This document shows, piece after piece, positions 49,925-63,200 of a stretch of DNA of 64,000 nucleotides. The translations under genes were made by a program, and so were the position numbers. The stretch is taken from contig OZ038532.1 of assembly GCA_964036665.1 (NCBI GenBank), positions 15,828,537 to 15,892,536 on the forward strand, written 5' to 3'. Every line of letters begins with the position of its first letter. Position 1 is the first letter of the stretch. Origin of the DNA: Gordius sp. MW1. Its lineage: Eukaryota > Nematomorpha > Gordioida > Gordea > Gordiidae. The notes under the pieces are model-generated. The model made no database searches. It was not told the DNA's origin and saw only the letters and a program-made list of their open reading frames with translations.

Positions 49925-52809
49925 ATTGACTTCCGAAAAGAGGTTTTAAGCTGCGAGAACTATCATTTTGACAAAAGACAACGTTTTATTGTTGCGATTA
50001 GTTTGTTGTATCGCAACGTGATGCTTAATTTTTGAAAATGGCTCTATGCGATCATGATTTCAAAGTAATAGGAAAAATTTTAAGGTAAAAATATTTATTT
50101 TTTTCGATTCTATGTGAAAGAGCAAGAAAAAATATATAAAAGTAAGCCAATTTGAGAATCCTATTATCCTCGATTGACTTCCGAAAAGAGGTTTTAAGCT
50201 GCGAGAACTATCATTTTGACAAAAGACAACGTTTTATTGTTGCGATTAGTTTGTTGTATCGCAACGTGATGCTTAATTTTTGAAAATGGCTCTATGCGAT
50301 CATGATTTCAAAGTAATAGTTTCAGATTTTGATAAATTTTTACTTGGGATCATAGAAACCACGTCTGAAAACGACAACTTTTGAACTATCATTTTGACAA
50401 AAGACAACGTTTTATTGTTGCGATTAGTTTGTTGTATCGCAACGTGATGCTTAATCTTTGAAAATGGCTCTATGCGATCATGATTTCAAAGTAATAGTTT
50501 CAGATTCTGATAAATTTTTACTTGGGATCATAGAAACCACGTCTGAAAACGACAACTTTCATTGGATGAATACGGTTCAAAGAAAAATATGTGAAAAATT
50601 TTAAGGTAAAAATATTTATTTTTTTCAATTTTTTTATGAAAGAGCATGAAAAAATATATAAAAGTAAGCCAATTTGAGAATCCTATTATCCTCGATTGAC
50701 TTCCGAAAAGAGGTTTTAAGCTGCGAGAACTATCATTTTGACAAAAGACAACGTTTTATTGTTGCGATTAGTTTGTTGTATCGCAACGTGATGCTTAATT
50801 TTTGAAAATGGCTCTATGTGATCATGATTTCAAAGTAATAGTTTTCTAATTCTGATAAATTTTTACTTTTTATAATCGAAACCACGTCTTAAAACGACAA
50901 CTTTCATCGGATGCATACGGTTGAAAGAAAAATATGTGAAAAATGTTGAGGTAAAAATAGTTATTTTTTTCGATTCTATGTGAAAGAGCATGAAATATAA
51001 AAGTTAGCCAATTTGAGAATCCTATTATCCTCGATTGACTTCCGAAAAGAGGTTTTAAGCTGCGAGAACTATCATTTTGACAAAAGACAACGTTTTATTG
51101 TAGCGATTAGTTTGTTGTATCGCAACGTGATGCTTAATTTTTGAAAATGGCTCTATGCGATCATGATTTCAAAGTAATAGGAAAAATTTTAAGGTAAAAA
51201 TATTTATTTTTTTCAATTTTTTTATGAAAGAGCATGAAAAAATATATAAAAGTAAGCCAATTTGAGAATCCTATTATCCTCGATTGACTTCCGAAAAGAG
51301 GTTTTAAGCTGCGAGAACTATCATTTTGACAAAAGACAACGTTTTATTGTTGCGATTAGTTTGTTGTATCGCAACGTGATGCTTAATTTTTGAAAATGGC
51401 TCTATTCGATCATGATTTCAAAGTAATAGTTTCAGATTCTGATAAATTTTTACTTGGGATGATAGAAACCACGTCTGAAAACGACAACTTTCATCGGATG
51501 AATACGGTTCAAAGAAAAATATGTGAAAAATTTTAAGGTAAAAATATTTATTTTTTTCAATTCTATGTGAAAGAGCATGAAAAAATATATAAAAGTAAGC
51601 CAATTTGAGAATCTTATTATCCTCGATTGACTTCCGAAAAGAGGTTTTAAGCTGCGAGAACTATCATTTTGACAAAAGACAACGTTTTATTGTTGCGATT
51701 AGTTTGTTGTATCGCAACGTGATGCTTAATTTTTGAAAATGGCTCTATGCGATCATGATTTCAAAGTAATAGGAAAAATTTTAAGGTAAAAATATTTATT
51801 TTTTTCGATTCTATGTGAAAGAGCAAGAAAAAATATATAAAAGTAAGCCAATTTGAGAATCCTATTATCCTCGATTGACTTCCGAAAAGAGGTTTTAAGC
51901 TGCGAGAACTATCATTTTGACAAAAGACAACGTTTTATTGTTGCGATTAGTTTGTTGTATCGCAACGTGAGTGCTTAATTTTTCAAAAATGCACTATGCG
52001 ATCATGATTTTAAAGTAATAGTTTTCTGATTCTGATAAATTTTTACTTTTTATCATCGAAACCACGTCTGAAAACGACAACTTTCATCGGATGCATACGG
52101 TTGAAAGAAAAATATGTGAAAAATTTTGAGGTAAAAATATTTATTTTTTCGATTCTATGTGAAAGAGCATGAAAAAATATATAAATGTAAGCCAATTTGA
52201 GAATTCTATTATCCTCGATTGACTTCCGAAAAGAGGTTTTAAGCTGCGAGAACTATCATTTTGACAAAAGACAACGTTTTATTGTTGCGATTAGTTTGTT
52301 GTATCGCAACGTGATGCTTAATTTTTGAAAATGGCTCTATGCGATCATGATTTCAAAGTAATAGGAAAAATTTTAAGGTAAAAATATTTATTTTTTTCGA
52401 TTCTATGTGAAAGAGCAAGAAAAAATATATAAAAGTAAGCCAATTTGAGAATCCTATTATCCTCGATTGACTTCCGAAAAGAGGTTTTAAGCTGCGAGAA
52501 CTATCATTTTGACAAAAGACAACGTTTTATTGTTGCGATTAATTTGTTGTATCGCAACGTGAGTGCTTAATTTTTCAAAAATGCACTATGCGATCATGAT
52601 TTTAAAGTAATAGTTTTCTGATTCTGATAAATTTTTACTTTTTATCATCGAAACCACGTCTGAAAACGACAACTTTCATCGTATGCATACGGTTGAAAGA
52701 AAAATATGTGAAAAATTTTGAGGTAAAAATATTTATTTTTTCGATTCTATGTGAAAGAGCATGAAAAAATATATAAAAGTAAGCCAATTTGAGAATCCTA
52801 TTATCCTCG

Positions 52810-55637
52810 ATTGACTTCCGAAAAGAGGTTTTAAGCTGCGAGAACTATCATTTTGACAAAAGACAACGTTTTATTGTTGCGATTAGTTTGTTGTATCGCA
52901 ACGTGTGGCTTAACTTTTGAAAATGGCTCTATGCGATCATGATTTCAAAGTAATAGTTTCAGATTCTGATAAATTTTTACTTGGGATGATAGAAACCACG
53001 TCTGAAAACGACAACTTTCATCGGATGAATACGGTTCAAAGAAAAATATGTGAAAAATTTTAAGGTAAAAATATTTATTTTTTTTAATTCTATGTGAAAG
53101 AGCATGAAAAAATATATAAAAGTAAGCCAATTTGAGAATCCTATTATCCTCGATTGACTTCCGAAAAGAGGTTTTAAGCTGCGAGAACTATCATTTTGAC
53201 AAAAGACAACGTTTTATTGTTGCGATTAGTTTGTTGTATCGCAACGTGATGCTTAATTTTTGAAAATGGCTCTATGCGATCATGATTTCAAAGTAATAGT
53301 TTCAGATTTTGATAAATTTTTACTTGGGATCATAGAAACCACGTCTGAAAACGACAACTTTTGAACTATCATTTTGACAAAAGACAACGTTTTATTGTTG
53401 CGATTAGTTTGTTGTATCGCAACGTGATGCTTAATCTTTGAAAATGGCTCTATGCGATCATGATTTCAAAGTAATAGTTTCAGATTCTGATAAATTTTTA
53501 CTTGGGATCATAGAAACCACGTCTGAAAACGACAACTTTCATTGGATGAATACGGTTCAAAGAAAAATATGTGAAGAATTTTAAGGTAAAAATATTTATT
53601 TTTTTCAATTTTTTTATGAAAGAGCATGAAAAAATATATAAAATTAAGCCAATTTGAGAATCCTATTATCCTCGATTGACTTCCGAAAAGAGGTTTTAAG
53701 CTGCGAGAACTATCATTTTGACAAAAGACAACGTTTTATTGTTGCGATTAGTTTGTTGTATCGCAACGTGATGCTTAATTTTTGAAAATGGCTCTATGCG
53801 ATCATGATTTCAAAGTAATAGTTTTCTGATTCTGATAAATTTTTACTTTTTATCATCGAAACCACGTCTTAAAACGACAACTTTCATCGGATGCATACGG
53901 TTGAAAGAAAAATATGTGAAAAATGTTGAGGTAAAAATAGTTATTTTTTTCGATTCTATGTGAAAGAGCATGAAATATAAAAGTTAGCCAATTTGAGAAT
54001 CCTATTATCCTCGATTGACTTCCGAAAAGAGGTTTTAAGCTGCGAGAACTATCATTTTGACAAAAGACAACGTTTTATTGTTGCGATTAGTTTGTTGTAT
54101 CGCAACGTGATGCTTAATTTTTGAAAATGGCTCTATGCGATCATGATTTCAAAGTAATAGTTTCAGATTCTGATAAATTTTTACTTGGGATGATAGAAAC
54201 CACGTCTGAAAACGACAACTTTCATCGGATGAATACGGTTCAAAGAAAAATATGTGAAAAATTTTAAGGTAAAAAAATTTATTTTTTTCAATTCTATGTG
54301 AAAGAGCATGAAAAAATATATAAAAGTAAGCCAATTTGAGAATCCTATTATCCTCGATTGACTTCCGAAAAAAGGTCTTAAGCTGCGAGAACTATCATTT
54401 TGACAAAAGTCAACGTTTTATTGTTGCGATTAGTTTGTTGTATCGCAACGTGAGTGCTTAATTTTTCAAAAATGCACTATGCGATCATGATTTTAAAGTA
54501 ATAGTTTTCTGATTCTGATAAATTTTTACTTTTTATCATCGAAACCACGTCTGAAAAAGACAACTTTCATCGGATGCATACGGTTGAAAGAAAAATATGT
54601 GAAAAATTTTGAGGTAAAAATAGTTATTTTTTTCGATTCTATGTGAAAGAGAAAGAAAAAATATATAAAAGTAAGCCAATTTGAGAATCCTATTATCCTC
54701 GATTGACTTCCGAAAAGAGGTTTTAAGCTGCGAGAACTATCATTTTGACAAAAGACAACGTTTTATTGTTGCGATTAGTTTGTTGTATCGCAACGTGAGT
54801 GCTTAATTTTTCAAAAATGCACTATGCGATCATGATTTTAAAGTAATAGTTTTCTGATTCTGATAAATTTTTACTTTTTATCATCGAAACCACGTCTTAA
54901 AACGACAACTTTCATCGGATGCATACGGTTGAAAGAAAAATATGTGAAAAATTTTGAGGTAAAAATATTTATTTTTTCGATTCTATGTGAAAGAGCATGA
55001 AAAAATATATAAAAGTAAGCCAATTTGAGAATTCTATTATCCTCGATTGACTTCCGAAAAGAGGTTTTAAGCTGCGAGAACTATCATTTTGACAAAAGAC
55101 AACGTTTTATTGTTGCGATTAGTTTGTTGTATCGCAACGTGATGCTTAATTTTTGAAAATGGCTCTATGCGATCATGATTTCAAAGTAATAGGAAAAATT
55201 TTAAGGTAAAAATATTTATTTTTTTCGATTCTATGTGAAAGAGCAAGAAAAAATATATAAAAGTAAGCCAATTTGAGAATCCTATTATCCTCGTTTGACT
55301 TCCGAAAAGAGGTTTTAAGCTGCGAGAACTATCATTTTGACAAAAGACAACGTTTTATTGTTGCGATTAGTTTGTTGTATCGCAACGTGAGTGCTTAATT
55401 TTTCAAAAATGCACTATGCGATCATGATTTTAAAGTAATAGTTTTCTGATTCTGATAAATTTTTACTTTTTATCATCGAAACCACGTCTGAAAACGACAA
55501 CTTTCATCGGATGCATACGGTTGAAAGAAAAATATGTGAAAAATTTTGAGGTAAAAATATTTATTTTTTCGATTCTATGTGAAAGAGCATGAAAAAATAT
55601 ATAAAAGTAAGCCAATTTGAGAATCCTATTATCCTCG
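52810..55637. repeat. HOR block of 2828 bp bridging to the 6.2-kb HOR
   Basis: Opens with the same GTGTGGCTTAACTTTTG unit, a fused unit (53153) and a 339-bp unit (53675). From 54014 it continues with the AflII/HincII-marked pair and a 592-bp dimer, and the next GTGTGGCTTAAC unit starts at 55638. The 6227-bp HOR is therefore made by joining parts of two older block types. Confidence 0.86.
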
Positions 55638-58600
55638 ATTGACTTCCGAAAAGAGGTTCTAAGCTGCGAGAACTATCATTTTGACAAAAGACAACGTTTT
55701 ATTGTTGCGATTAGTTTGTTGTATCGCAACGTGTGGCTTAACTTTTGAAAATGGCTCTATGCGATCATGATTTCAAAGTAATAGTTTCAGATTCTGATAA
55801 ATTTTTACTTGGGATGATAGAAACCACGTCTGAAAACGACAACTTTCATCGGATGAATACGGTTCAAAGAAAAATATGTGAAAAATTTTAAGGTAAAAAT
55901 ATTTATTTTTTTTAATTCTATGTGAAAGAGCATGAAAAAATATATAAAAGTAAGCCAATTTGAGAATCCTATTATCCTCGATTGACTTCCGAAAAGAGGT
56001 TTTAAGCTGCGAGAACTATCATTTTGACAAAAGACAACGTTTTATTGTTGCGATTAGTTTGTTGTATCGCAACGTGATGCTTAATTTTTGAAAATGGCTC
56101 TATGCGATCATGATTTCAAAGTAATAGGAAAAATTTTAAGGTAAAAATATTTATTTTTTTCAATTTTTTTATGAAAGAGCATGAAAAAATATATAAAAGT
56201 AAGCCAATTTGAGAATCCTATTATCCTCGATTGACTTCCGAAAAGAGGTTTTAAGCTGCGAGAACTATCATTTTGACAAAAGACAACGTTTTATTGTTGC
56301 GATTAGTTTGTTGTATCGCAACGTGATGCTTAATTTTTGAAAATGGCTCTATTCGATCATGATTTCAAAGTAATAGTTTCAGATTCTGATAAATTTTTAC
56401 TTGGGATGATAGAAACCACGTCTGAAAACGACAACTTTCATCGGATGAATACGGTTCAAAGAAAAATATGTGAAAAATTTTAAGGTAAAAATATTTATTT
56501 TTTTCAATTCTATGTGAAAGAGCATGAAAAAATATATAAAAGTAAGCCAATTTGAGAATCCTATTATCCTCGATTGACTTCCGAAAAGAGGTTTTAAGCT
56601 GCGAGAACTATCATTTTGACAAAAGACAACGTTTTATTGTTGCGATTAGTTTGTTGTATCGCAACGTGATGCTTAATTTTTGAAAATGGCTCTATGCGAT
56701 CATGATTTCAAAGTAATAGTTTTCTGATTCTGATAAATTTTTACTTTTTATCATCGAAACCACGTCTTAAAACGACAACTTTCATCGGATGCATACGGTT
56801 GAAAGAAAAATATGTGAAAAATGTTGAGGTAAAAATAGTTATTTTTTTCGATTCTATGTGAAAGAGCATGAAATATAAAAGTTAGCCAATTTGAGAATCC
56901 TATTATCCTCGATTGACTTCCGAAAAGAGGTTTTAAGCTGCGAGAACTATCATTTTGACAAAAGACAACGTTTTATTGTTGCGATTAGTTTGTTGTATCG
57001 CAACGTGATGCTTAATTTTTGAAAATGGCTCTATGCGATCATGATTTCAAAGTAATAGTTTCAGATTCTGATAAATTTTTACTTGGGATGATAGAAACCA
57101 CGTCTGAAAACGACAACTTTCATCGGATGAATACGGTTCAAAGAAAAATATGTGAAAAATTTTAAGGTAAAAAAATTTATTTTTTTCAATTCTATGTGAA
57201 AGAGCATGAAAAAATATATAAAAGTAAGCCAATTTGAGAATCCTATTATCCTCGATTGACTTCCGAAAAAAGGTCTTAAGCTGCGAGAACTATCATTTTG
57301 ACAAAAGTCAACGTTTTATTGTTGCGATTAGTTTGTTGTATCGCAACGTGAGTGCTTAATTTTTCAAAAATGCACTATGCGATCATGATTTTAAAGTAAT
57401 AGTTTTCTGATTCTGATAAATTTTTACTTTTTATCATCGAAACCACGTCTGAAAACGACAACTTTCATCGGATGAATACGGTTACAAGAAAAATATGTGA
57501 AAAATTTTGAGGTAAAAATATTTATTTTTTTCGATTCTATGTGAAAGAGCATGAAAAAATATATAAAAGTAAGCGAATTTGAGAATCCTATTATCCTCGA
57601 TTGACTTCCGAAAAGAGGTTATAAGCTGCGAGAACGATCATTTTAACAAAAGACAACGTTTTATTGTTGCGATTAGTTTGTTGTATCGTAACGTGATTGC
57701 TTAATTTTTATAAATGGCTCTATGCGATCATGATTTCAAAGTAATAGTTTTCAGATTCTGATAAATTTTTACTTGGGATTATAGAAACCACGTCTGAAAA
57801 CGACATCTTTCATCGGATGAATACGGTTCAAAGAAAAATATGTGAAAAATTTTGAGGTAATAATATTTATTTTTTTCGATTCTATGTGAAAGAGCATGAA
57901 AAAATATATAAAAGTAAGCCAATTTGAGAATCCTATTATCCTCGATTGACTTCCGAAAAGAGGTTTTAAGCTGCGAGAACTATCATTTTGACAAAAGACA
58001 ACGTTTTATTGTTGCGATTAGTTTGTTGTATCGCAACGTGAGTGCTTAATTTTTCAAAAATGCACTATGCGATCATGATTTTAAAGTAATAGTTTTCTGA
58101 TTCTGATAAATTTTTACTTTTTATTATCGAAACTACGTCTGAAAACGACAACTTTTATCGGATGCATACGTTTGAAAGAAAAATATGTGAAAAATTTTAA
58201 GGTAAAATTATTTTTTTTTTTCGATTCTATGTGAAAGAGCATGAAAAAATATATGAAAGTAAGCCCATTTGAGAATCCTATTATCCTCGATTGACTTCCG
58301 AAAAGAGGTTTTAAGCTGCGAGAACTATCATTTTGACAAAAGACAACGTTTTATTGTTGCGATTAGTTTGTTGTATCGCAACGTGAGTGCTTAATTTTTC
58401 AAAAATGCACTATGCGATCATGATTTTAAAGTAATAGTTTTCTGATTCTAATAAATTTTTACTTTTTATCATCGAAACCACGTCTGAAAACGACAACTTT
58501 TATCGGATGCATACGGTTGAAAGAAAATATGTAAAAAATTTTGAGGTAAAAATATTTATTTTTTTCGATTCTATGTGAAAAAGCATGAAAAAATATATAA

Positions 58601-60240
58601 AAGTAAGCCAATTTGAGAATCCTATTATCTTCGATTGACTTCCGAAAAGAGGTTTTAAGCTGCGAGAACTATCATTTTGACAAAAGACAACGTTTTATTG
58701 TTGCGATTAGTTTGTTGTATCGCAACGTGAGTGCTTAATTTTTCAAAAATGCACTATGCGATCATGATTTCAAAGTAATATTTTTCTGATTCTGATAAAT
58801 TTTTACTTTTTATCATCGAAACCACGTCTGAAAACGACAACTTTCATCGGATGAATACGGTTCAAAGAAAAATATGTGAAAAATTTTGAGGTAAAAATAT
58901 TTATTTTTTTCGATTCTATGTGAAAGAGCATGAAAAAATATATAAAAGTAAGCCAATTTGAGAATCCTATTATCCTCGATTGACTTCCGAAAAGAGGTTT
59001 TAAGCTGCGAGAACTATCATTTTGACAAAAGACAACGTTTTATTGTTGCGATTAGTTTGTTGTATCGCATCGTGAGTGCTTAATTTTTCAAAAATGCACT
59101 ATGCGATCATGATTTTAAAGTAACTGATTCTGATAAATTTTTACTTTTTATCATCGAAACCACGACTGAAAACGACAAGTTTCATTGGATGCATACGTTT
59201 GAAAGAAAAAAATGTGAAAAATTTTGAGCTAAAAATATTTATTTTTTTCAAAGAGCATGAAAAAATATATAAAAGTAAGCCAATTTGAGAATCCTATTAT
59301 CCTCGATTGACTTCCGAAAAGAGGTTTTAAACTGCGAGAACTATCATTTTGACAAAAGACAACGTTTTATTGTTGCGATTAGTTTGTTGTATCGCAACGT
59401 GAGTGCTTAATTTTTCAAAAATGCACTATGCGATCATGATTTTAAAGTAATAGTTTTCTGATTCTGATAAATTTTTACTTTTTATCATCGAAACCACGTC
59501 TTAAAACGACAACTTTCATCGGATGCATACGGTTGAAAGAAAAATATGTGAAAAATTTTGAGGTAAAAATATTTATTTTTTCGATTCTATGTGAAAGAGC
59601 ATGAAAAAATATATAAAAGTAAGCCAATTTGAGAATTCTATTATCCTCGATTGACTTCCGAAAAGAGGTTTTAAGCTGCGAGAACTATCATTTTGACAAA
59701 AGACAACGTTTTATTGTTGCGATTAGTTTGTTGTATCGCAACGTGATGCTTAATTTTTGAAAATGGCTCTATGCGATCATGATTTCAAAGTAATAGGAAA
59801 AATTTTAAGGTAAAAATATTTATTTTTTTCGATTCTATGTGAAAGAGCAAGAAAAAATATATAAAAGTAAGCCAATTTGAGAATCCTATTATCCTCGTTT
59901 GACTTCCGAAAAGAGGTTTTAAGCTGCGAGAACTATCATTTTGACAAAAGACAACGTTTTATTGTTGCGATTAGTTTGTGTATCGCAACGTGAGTGCTTA
60001 ATTTTTCAAAAATGCACTATGCGATCATGATTTTAAAGTAATAGTTTTCTGATTCTGATAAATTTTTACTTTTTATCATCGAAACCACGTCTGAAAACGA
60101 CAACTTTCATCGGATGCATACGGTTGAAAGAAAAATATGTGAAAAATTTTGAGGTAAAAATATTTATTTTTTCGATTCTATGTGAAAGAGCATGAAAAAA
60201 TATATAAAAGTAAGCCAATTTGAGAATCCTATTATCCTCG
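54014..60240. repeat. 6227-bp HOR, copy 1 (19 intervals)
   Basis: Interval lengths: 343, 345, 344, 248, 344, 343, 249, 343, 339, 343, 345, 345, 345, 344, 345, 327, 344, 248, 343. It holds two copies of the marked pair (54014 and 56912), three short units (55046, 55981, 59650) and the old-unit island from about 57.44 kb to 59305. Rare markers repeated in copy 2 are TCCTCGTTTGACTTCC, AGGTTCTAAGC, CGGTTACAAG and AGGTTATAAGC. Confidence 0.92.
57440..59305. repeat. Island of older, diverged full-length units
   Basis: The unit at 57255 begins as a marked-pair unit and changes by about 57485 to GATGAATACGGTTACAAG with AAGCGAATTTGAG. Then come 57600 (GAACGATCATTTTAAC, GTGATTGCTTAA, GACATCTTTC), 57945 (AACTACGTC, TACGTTTGAAAG, AAGCCCATTTG), 58290, 58634 and the 327-bp unit 58979 (ATCGCATCG, AAGTAACTGATTC, CACGACTG, GACAAGTTTCATTGG, and a loss around TTTTTTCAAAGAGC). 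No short or fused units occur inside. The closest relatives in the window are 19435-20108. Confidence 0.85.
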
Positions 60241-63200
60241 ATTGACTTCCGAAAAGAGGTTTTAAGCTGCGAGAACTATCATTTTGACAAAAGACAACGT
60301 TTTATTGTTGCGATTAGTTTGTTGTATCGCAACGTGATGCTTAATTTTTGAAAATGGCTCTATGCGATCATGATTTCAAAGTAATAGTTTCAGATTCTGA
60401 TAAATTTTTACTTGGGATGATAGAAACCACGTCTGAAAACGACAACTTTCATCGGATGAATACGGTTCAAAGAAAAATATGTGAAAAATTTTAAGGTAAA
60501 AAAATTTATTTTTTTCAATTCTATGTGAAAGAGCATGAAAAAATATATAAAAGTAAGCCAATTTGAGAATCCTATTATCCTCGATTGACTTCCGAAAAAA
60601 GGTCTTAAGCTGCGAGAACTATCATTTTGACAAAAGTCAACGTTTTATTGTTGCGATTAGTTTGTTGTATCGCAACGTGAGTGCTTAATTTTTCAAAAAT
60701 GCACTATGCGATCATGATTTTAAAGTAATAGTTTTCTGATTCTGATAAATTTTTACTTTTTATCATCGAAACCACGTCTGAAAAAGACAACTTTCATCGG
60801 ATGCATACGGTTGAAAGAAAAATATGTGAAAAATTTTGAGGTAAAAATAGTTATTTTTTTCGATTCTATGTGAAAGAGAAAGAAAAAATATATAAAAGTA
60901 AGCCAATTTGAGAATCCTATTATCCTCGATTGACTTCCGAAAAGAGGTTTTAAGCTGCGAGAACTATCATTTTGACAAAAGACAACGTTTTATTGTTGCG
61001 ATTAGTTTGTTGTATCGCAACGTGAGTGCTTAATTTTTCAAAAATGCACTATGCGATCATGATTTTAAAGTAATAGTTTTCTGATTCTGATAAATTTTTA
61101 CTTTTTATCATCGAAACCACGTCTTAAAACGACAACTTTCATCGGATGCATACGGTTGAAAGAAAAATATGTGAAAAATTTTGAGGTAAAAATATTTATT
61201 TTTTCGATTCTATGTGAAAGAGCATGAAAAAATATATAAAAGTAAGCCAATTTGAGAATTCTATTATCCTCGATTGACTTCCGAAAAGAGGTTTTAAGCT
61301 GCGAGAACTATCATTTTGACAAAAGACAACGTTTTATTGTTGCGATTAGTTTGTTGTATCGCAACGTGATGCTTAATTTTTGAAAATGGCTCTATGCGAT
61401 CATGATTTCAAAGTAATAGGAAAAATTTTAAGGTAAAAATATTTATTTTTTTCGATTCTATGTGAAAGAGCAAGAAAAAATATATAAAAGTAAGCCAATT
61501 TGAGAATCCTATTATCCTCGTTTGACTTCCGAAAAGAGGTTTTAAGCTGCGAGAACTATCATTTTGACAAAAGACAACGTTTTATTGTTGCGATTAGTTT
61601 GTTGTATCGCAACGTGAGTGCTTAATTTTTCAAAAATGCACTATGCGATCATGATTTTAAAGTAATAGTTTTCTGATTCTGATAAATTTTTACTTTTTAT
61701 CATCGAAACCACGTCTGAAAACGACAACTTTCATCGGATGCATACGGTTGAAAGAAAAATATGTGAAAAATTTTGAGGTAAAAATATTTATTTTTTCGAT
61801 TCTATGTGAAAGAGCATGAAAAAATATATAAAAGTAAGCCAATTTGAGAATCCTATTATCCTCGATTGACTTCCGAAAAGAGGTTCTAAGCTGCGAGAAC
61901 TATCATTTTGACAAAAGACAACGTTTTATTGTTGCGATTAGTTTGTTGTATCGCAACGTGTGGCTTAACTTTTGAAAATGGCTCTATGCGATCATGATTT
62001 CAAAGTAATAGTTTCAGATTCTGATAAATTTTTACTTGGGATGATAGAAACCACGTCTGAAAACGACAACTTTCATCGGATGAATACGGTTCAAAGAAAA
62101 ATATGTGAAAAATTTTAAGGTAAAAATATTTATTTTTTTTAATTCTATGTGAAAGAGCATGAAAAAATATATAAAAGTAAGCCAATTTGAGAATCCTATT
62201 ATCCTCGATTGACTTCCGAAAAGAGGTTTTAAGCTGCGAGAACTATCATTTTGACAAAAGACAACGTTTTATTGTTGCGATTAGTTTGTTGTATCGCAAC
62301 GTGATGCTTAATTTTTGAAAATGGCTCTATGCGATCATGATTTCAAAGTAATAGGAAAAATTTTAAGGTAAAAATATTTATTTTTTTCAATTTTTTTATG
62401 AAAGAGCATGAAAAAATATATAAAAGTAAGCCAATTTGAGAATCCTATTATCCTCGATTGACTTCCGAAAAGAGGTTTTAAGCTGCGAGAACTATCATTT
62501 TGACAAAAGACAACGTTTTATTGTTGCGATTAGTTTGTTGTATCGCAACGTGATGCTTAATTTTTGAAAATGGCTCTATTCGATCATGATTTCAAAGTAA
62601 TAGTTTCAGATTCTGATAAATTTTTACTTGGGATGATAGAAACCACGTCTGAAAACGACAACTTTCATCGGATGAATACGGTTCAAAGAAAAATATGTGA
62701 AAAATTTTAAGGTAAAAATATTTATTTTTTTCAATTCTATGTGAAAGAGCATGAAAAAATATATAAAAGTAAGCCAATTTGAGAATCCTATTATCCTCGA
62801 TTGACTTCCGAAAAGAGGTTTTAAGCTGCGAGAACTATCATTTTGACAAAAGACAACGTTTTATTGTTGCGATTAGTTTGTTGTATCGCAACGTGATGCT
62901 TAATTTTTGAAAATGGCTCTATGCGATCATGATTTCAAAGTAATAGTTTTCTGATTCTGATAAATTTTTACTTTTTATCATCGAAACCACGTCTTAAAAC
63001 GACAACTTTCATCGGATGCATACGGTTGAAAGAAAAATATGTGAAAAATGTTGAGGTAAAAATAGTTATTTTTTTCGATTCTATGTGAAAGAGCATGAAA
63101 TATAAAAGTTAGCCAATTTGAGAATCCTATTATCCTCGATTGACTTCCGAAAAGAGGTTTTAAGCTGCGAGAACTATCATTTTGACAAAAGACAACGTTT

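Larger units (their letters stand above)
48378..52809. repeat. HOR block of 4432 bp, related to the previous block
   Basis: Interval lengths: 343, 522, 339, 343, 248, 522, 339, 249, 343, 248, 344, 248, 344. Compared with 44809-48377 it has an extra 522/339/343/248 set (48721-50172) and one dimer fewer. The unit at 50695 repeats the CTATGTGATCATG and TTTCTAATTCTG markers of the unit at 45674, so the second half aligns with the earlier block. The 339-bp units carry GAAATATAAAAGTTAGCC. Confidence 0.88.

Noticed and set aside
57047..57600. Direct joining of the 2898-bp spacing (54149 to 57047) as another HOR copy
   Set aside because: The marked pair repeats at this spacing, but the following units differ (old-unit island instead of a 592-bp dimer), so only the pair is shared.
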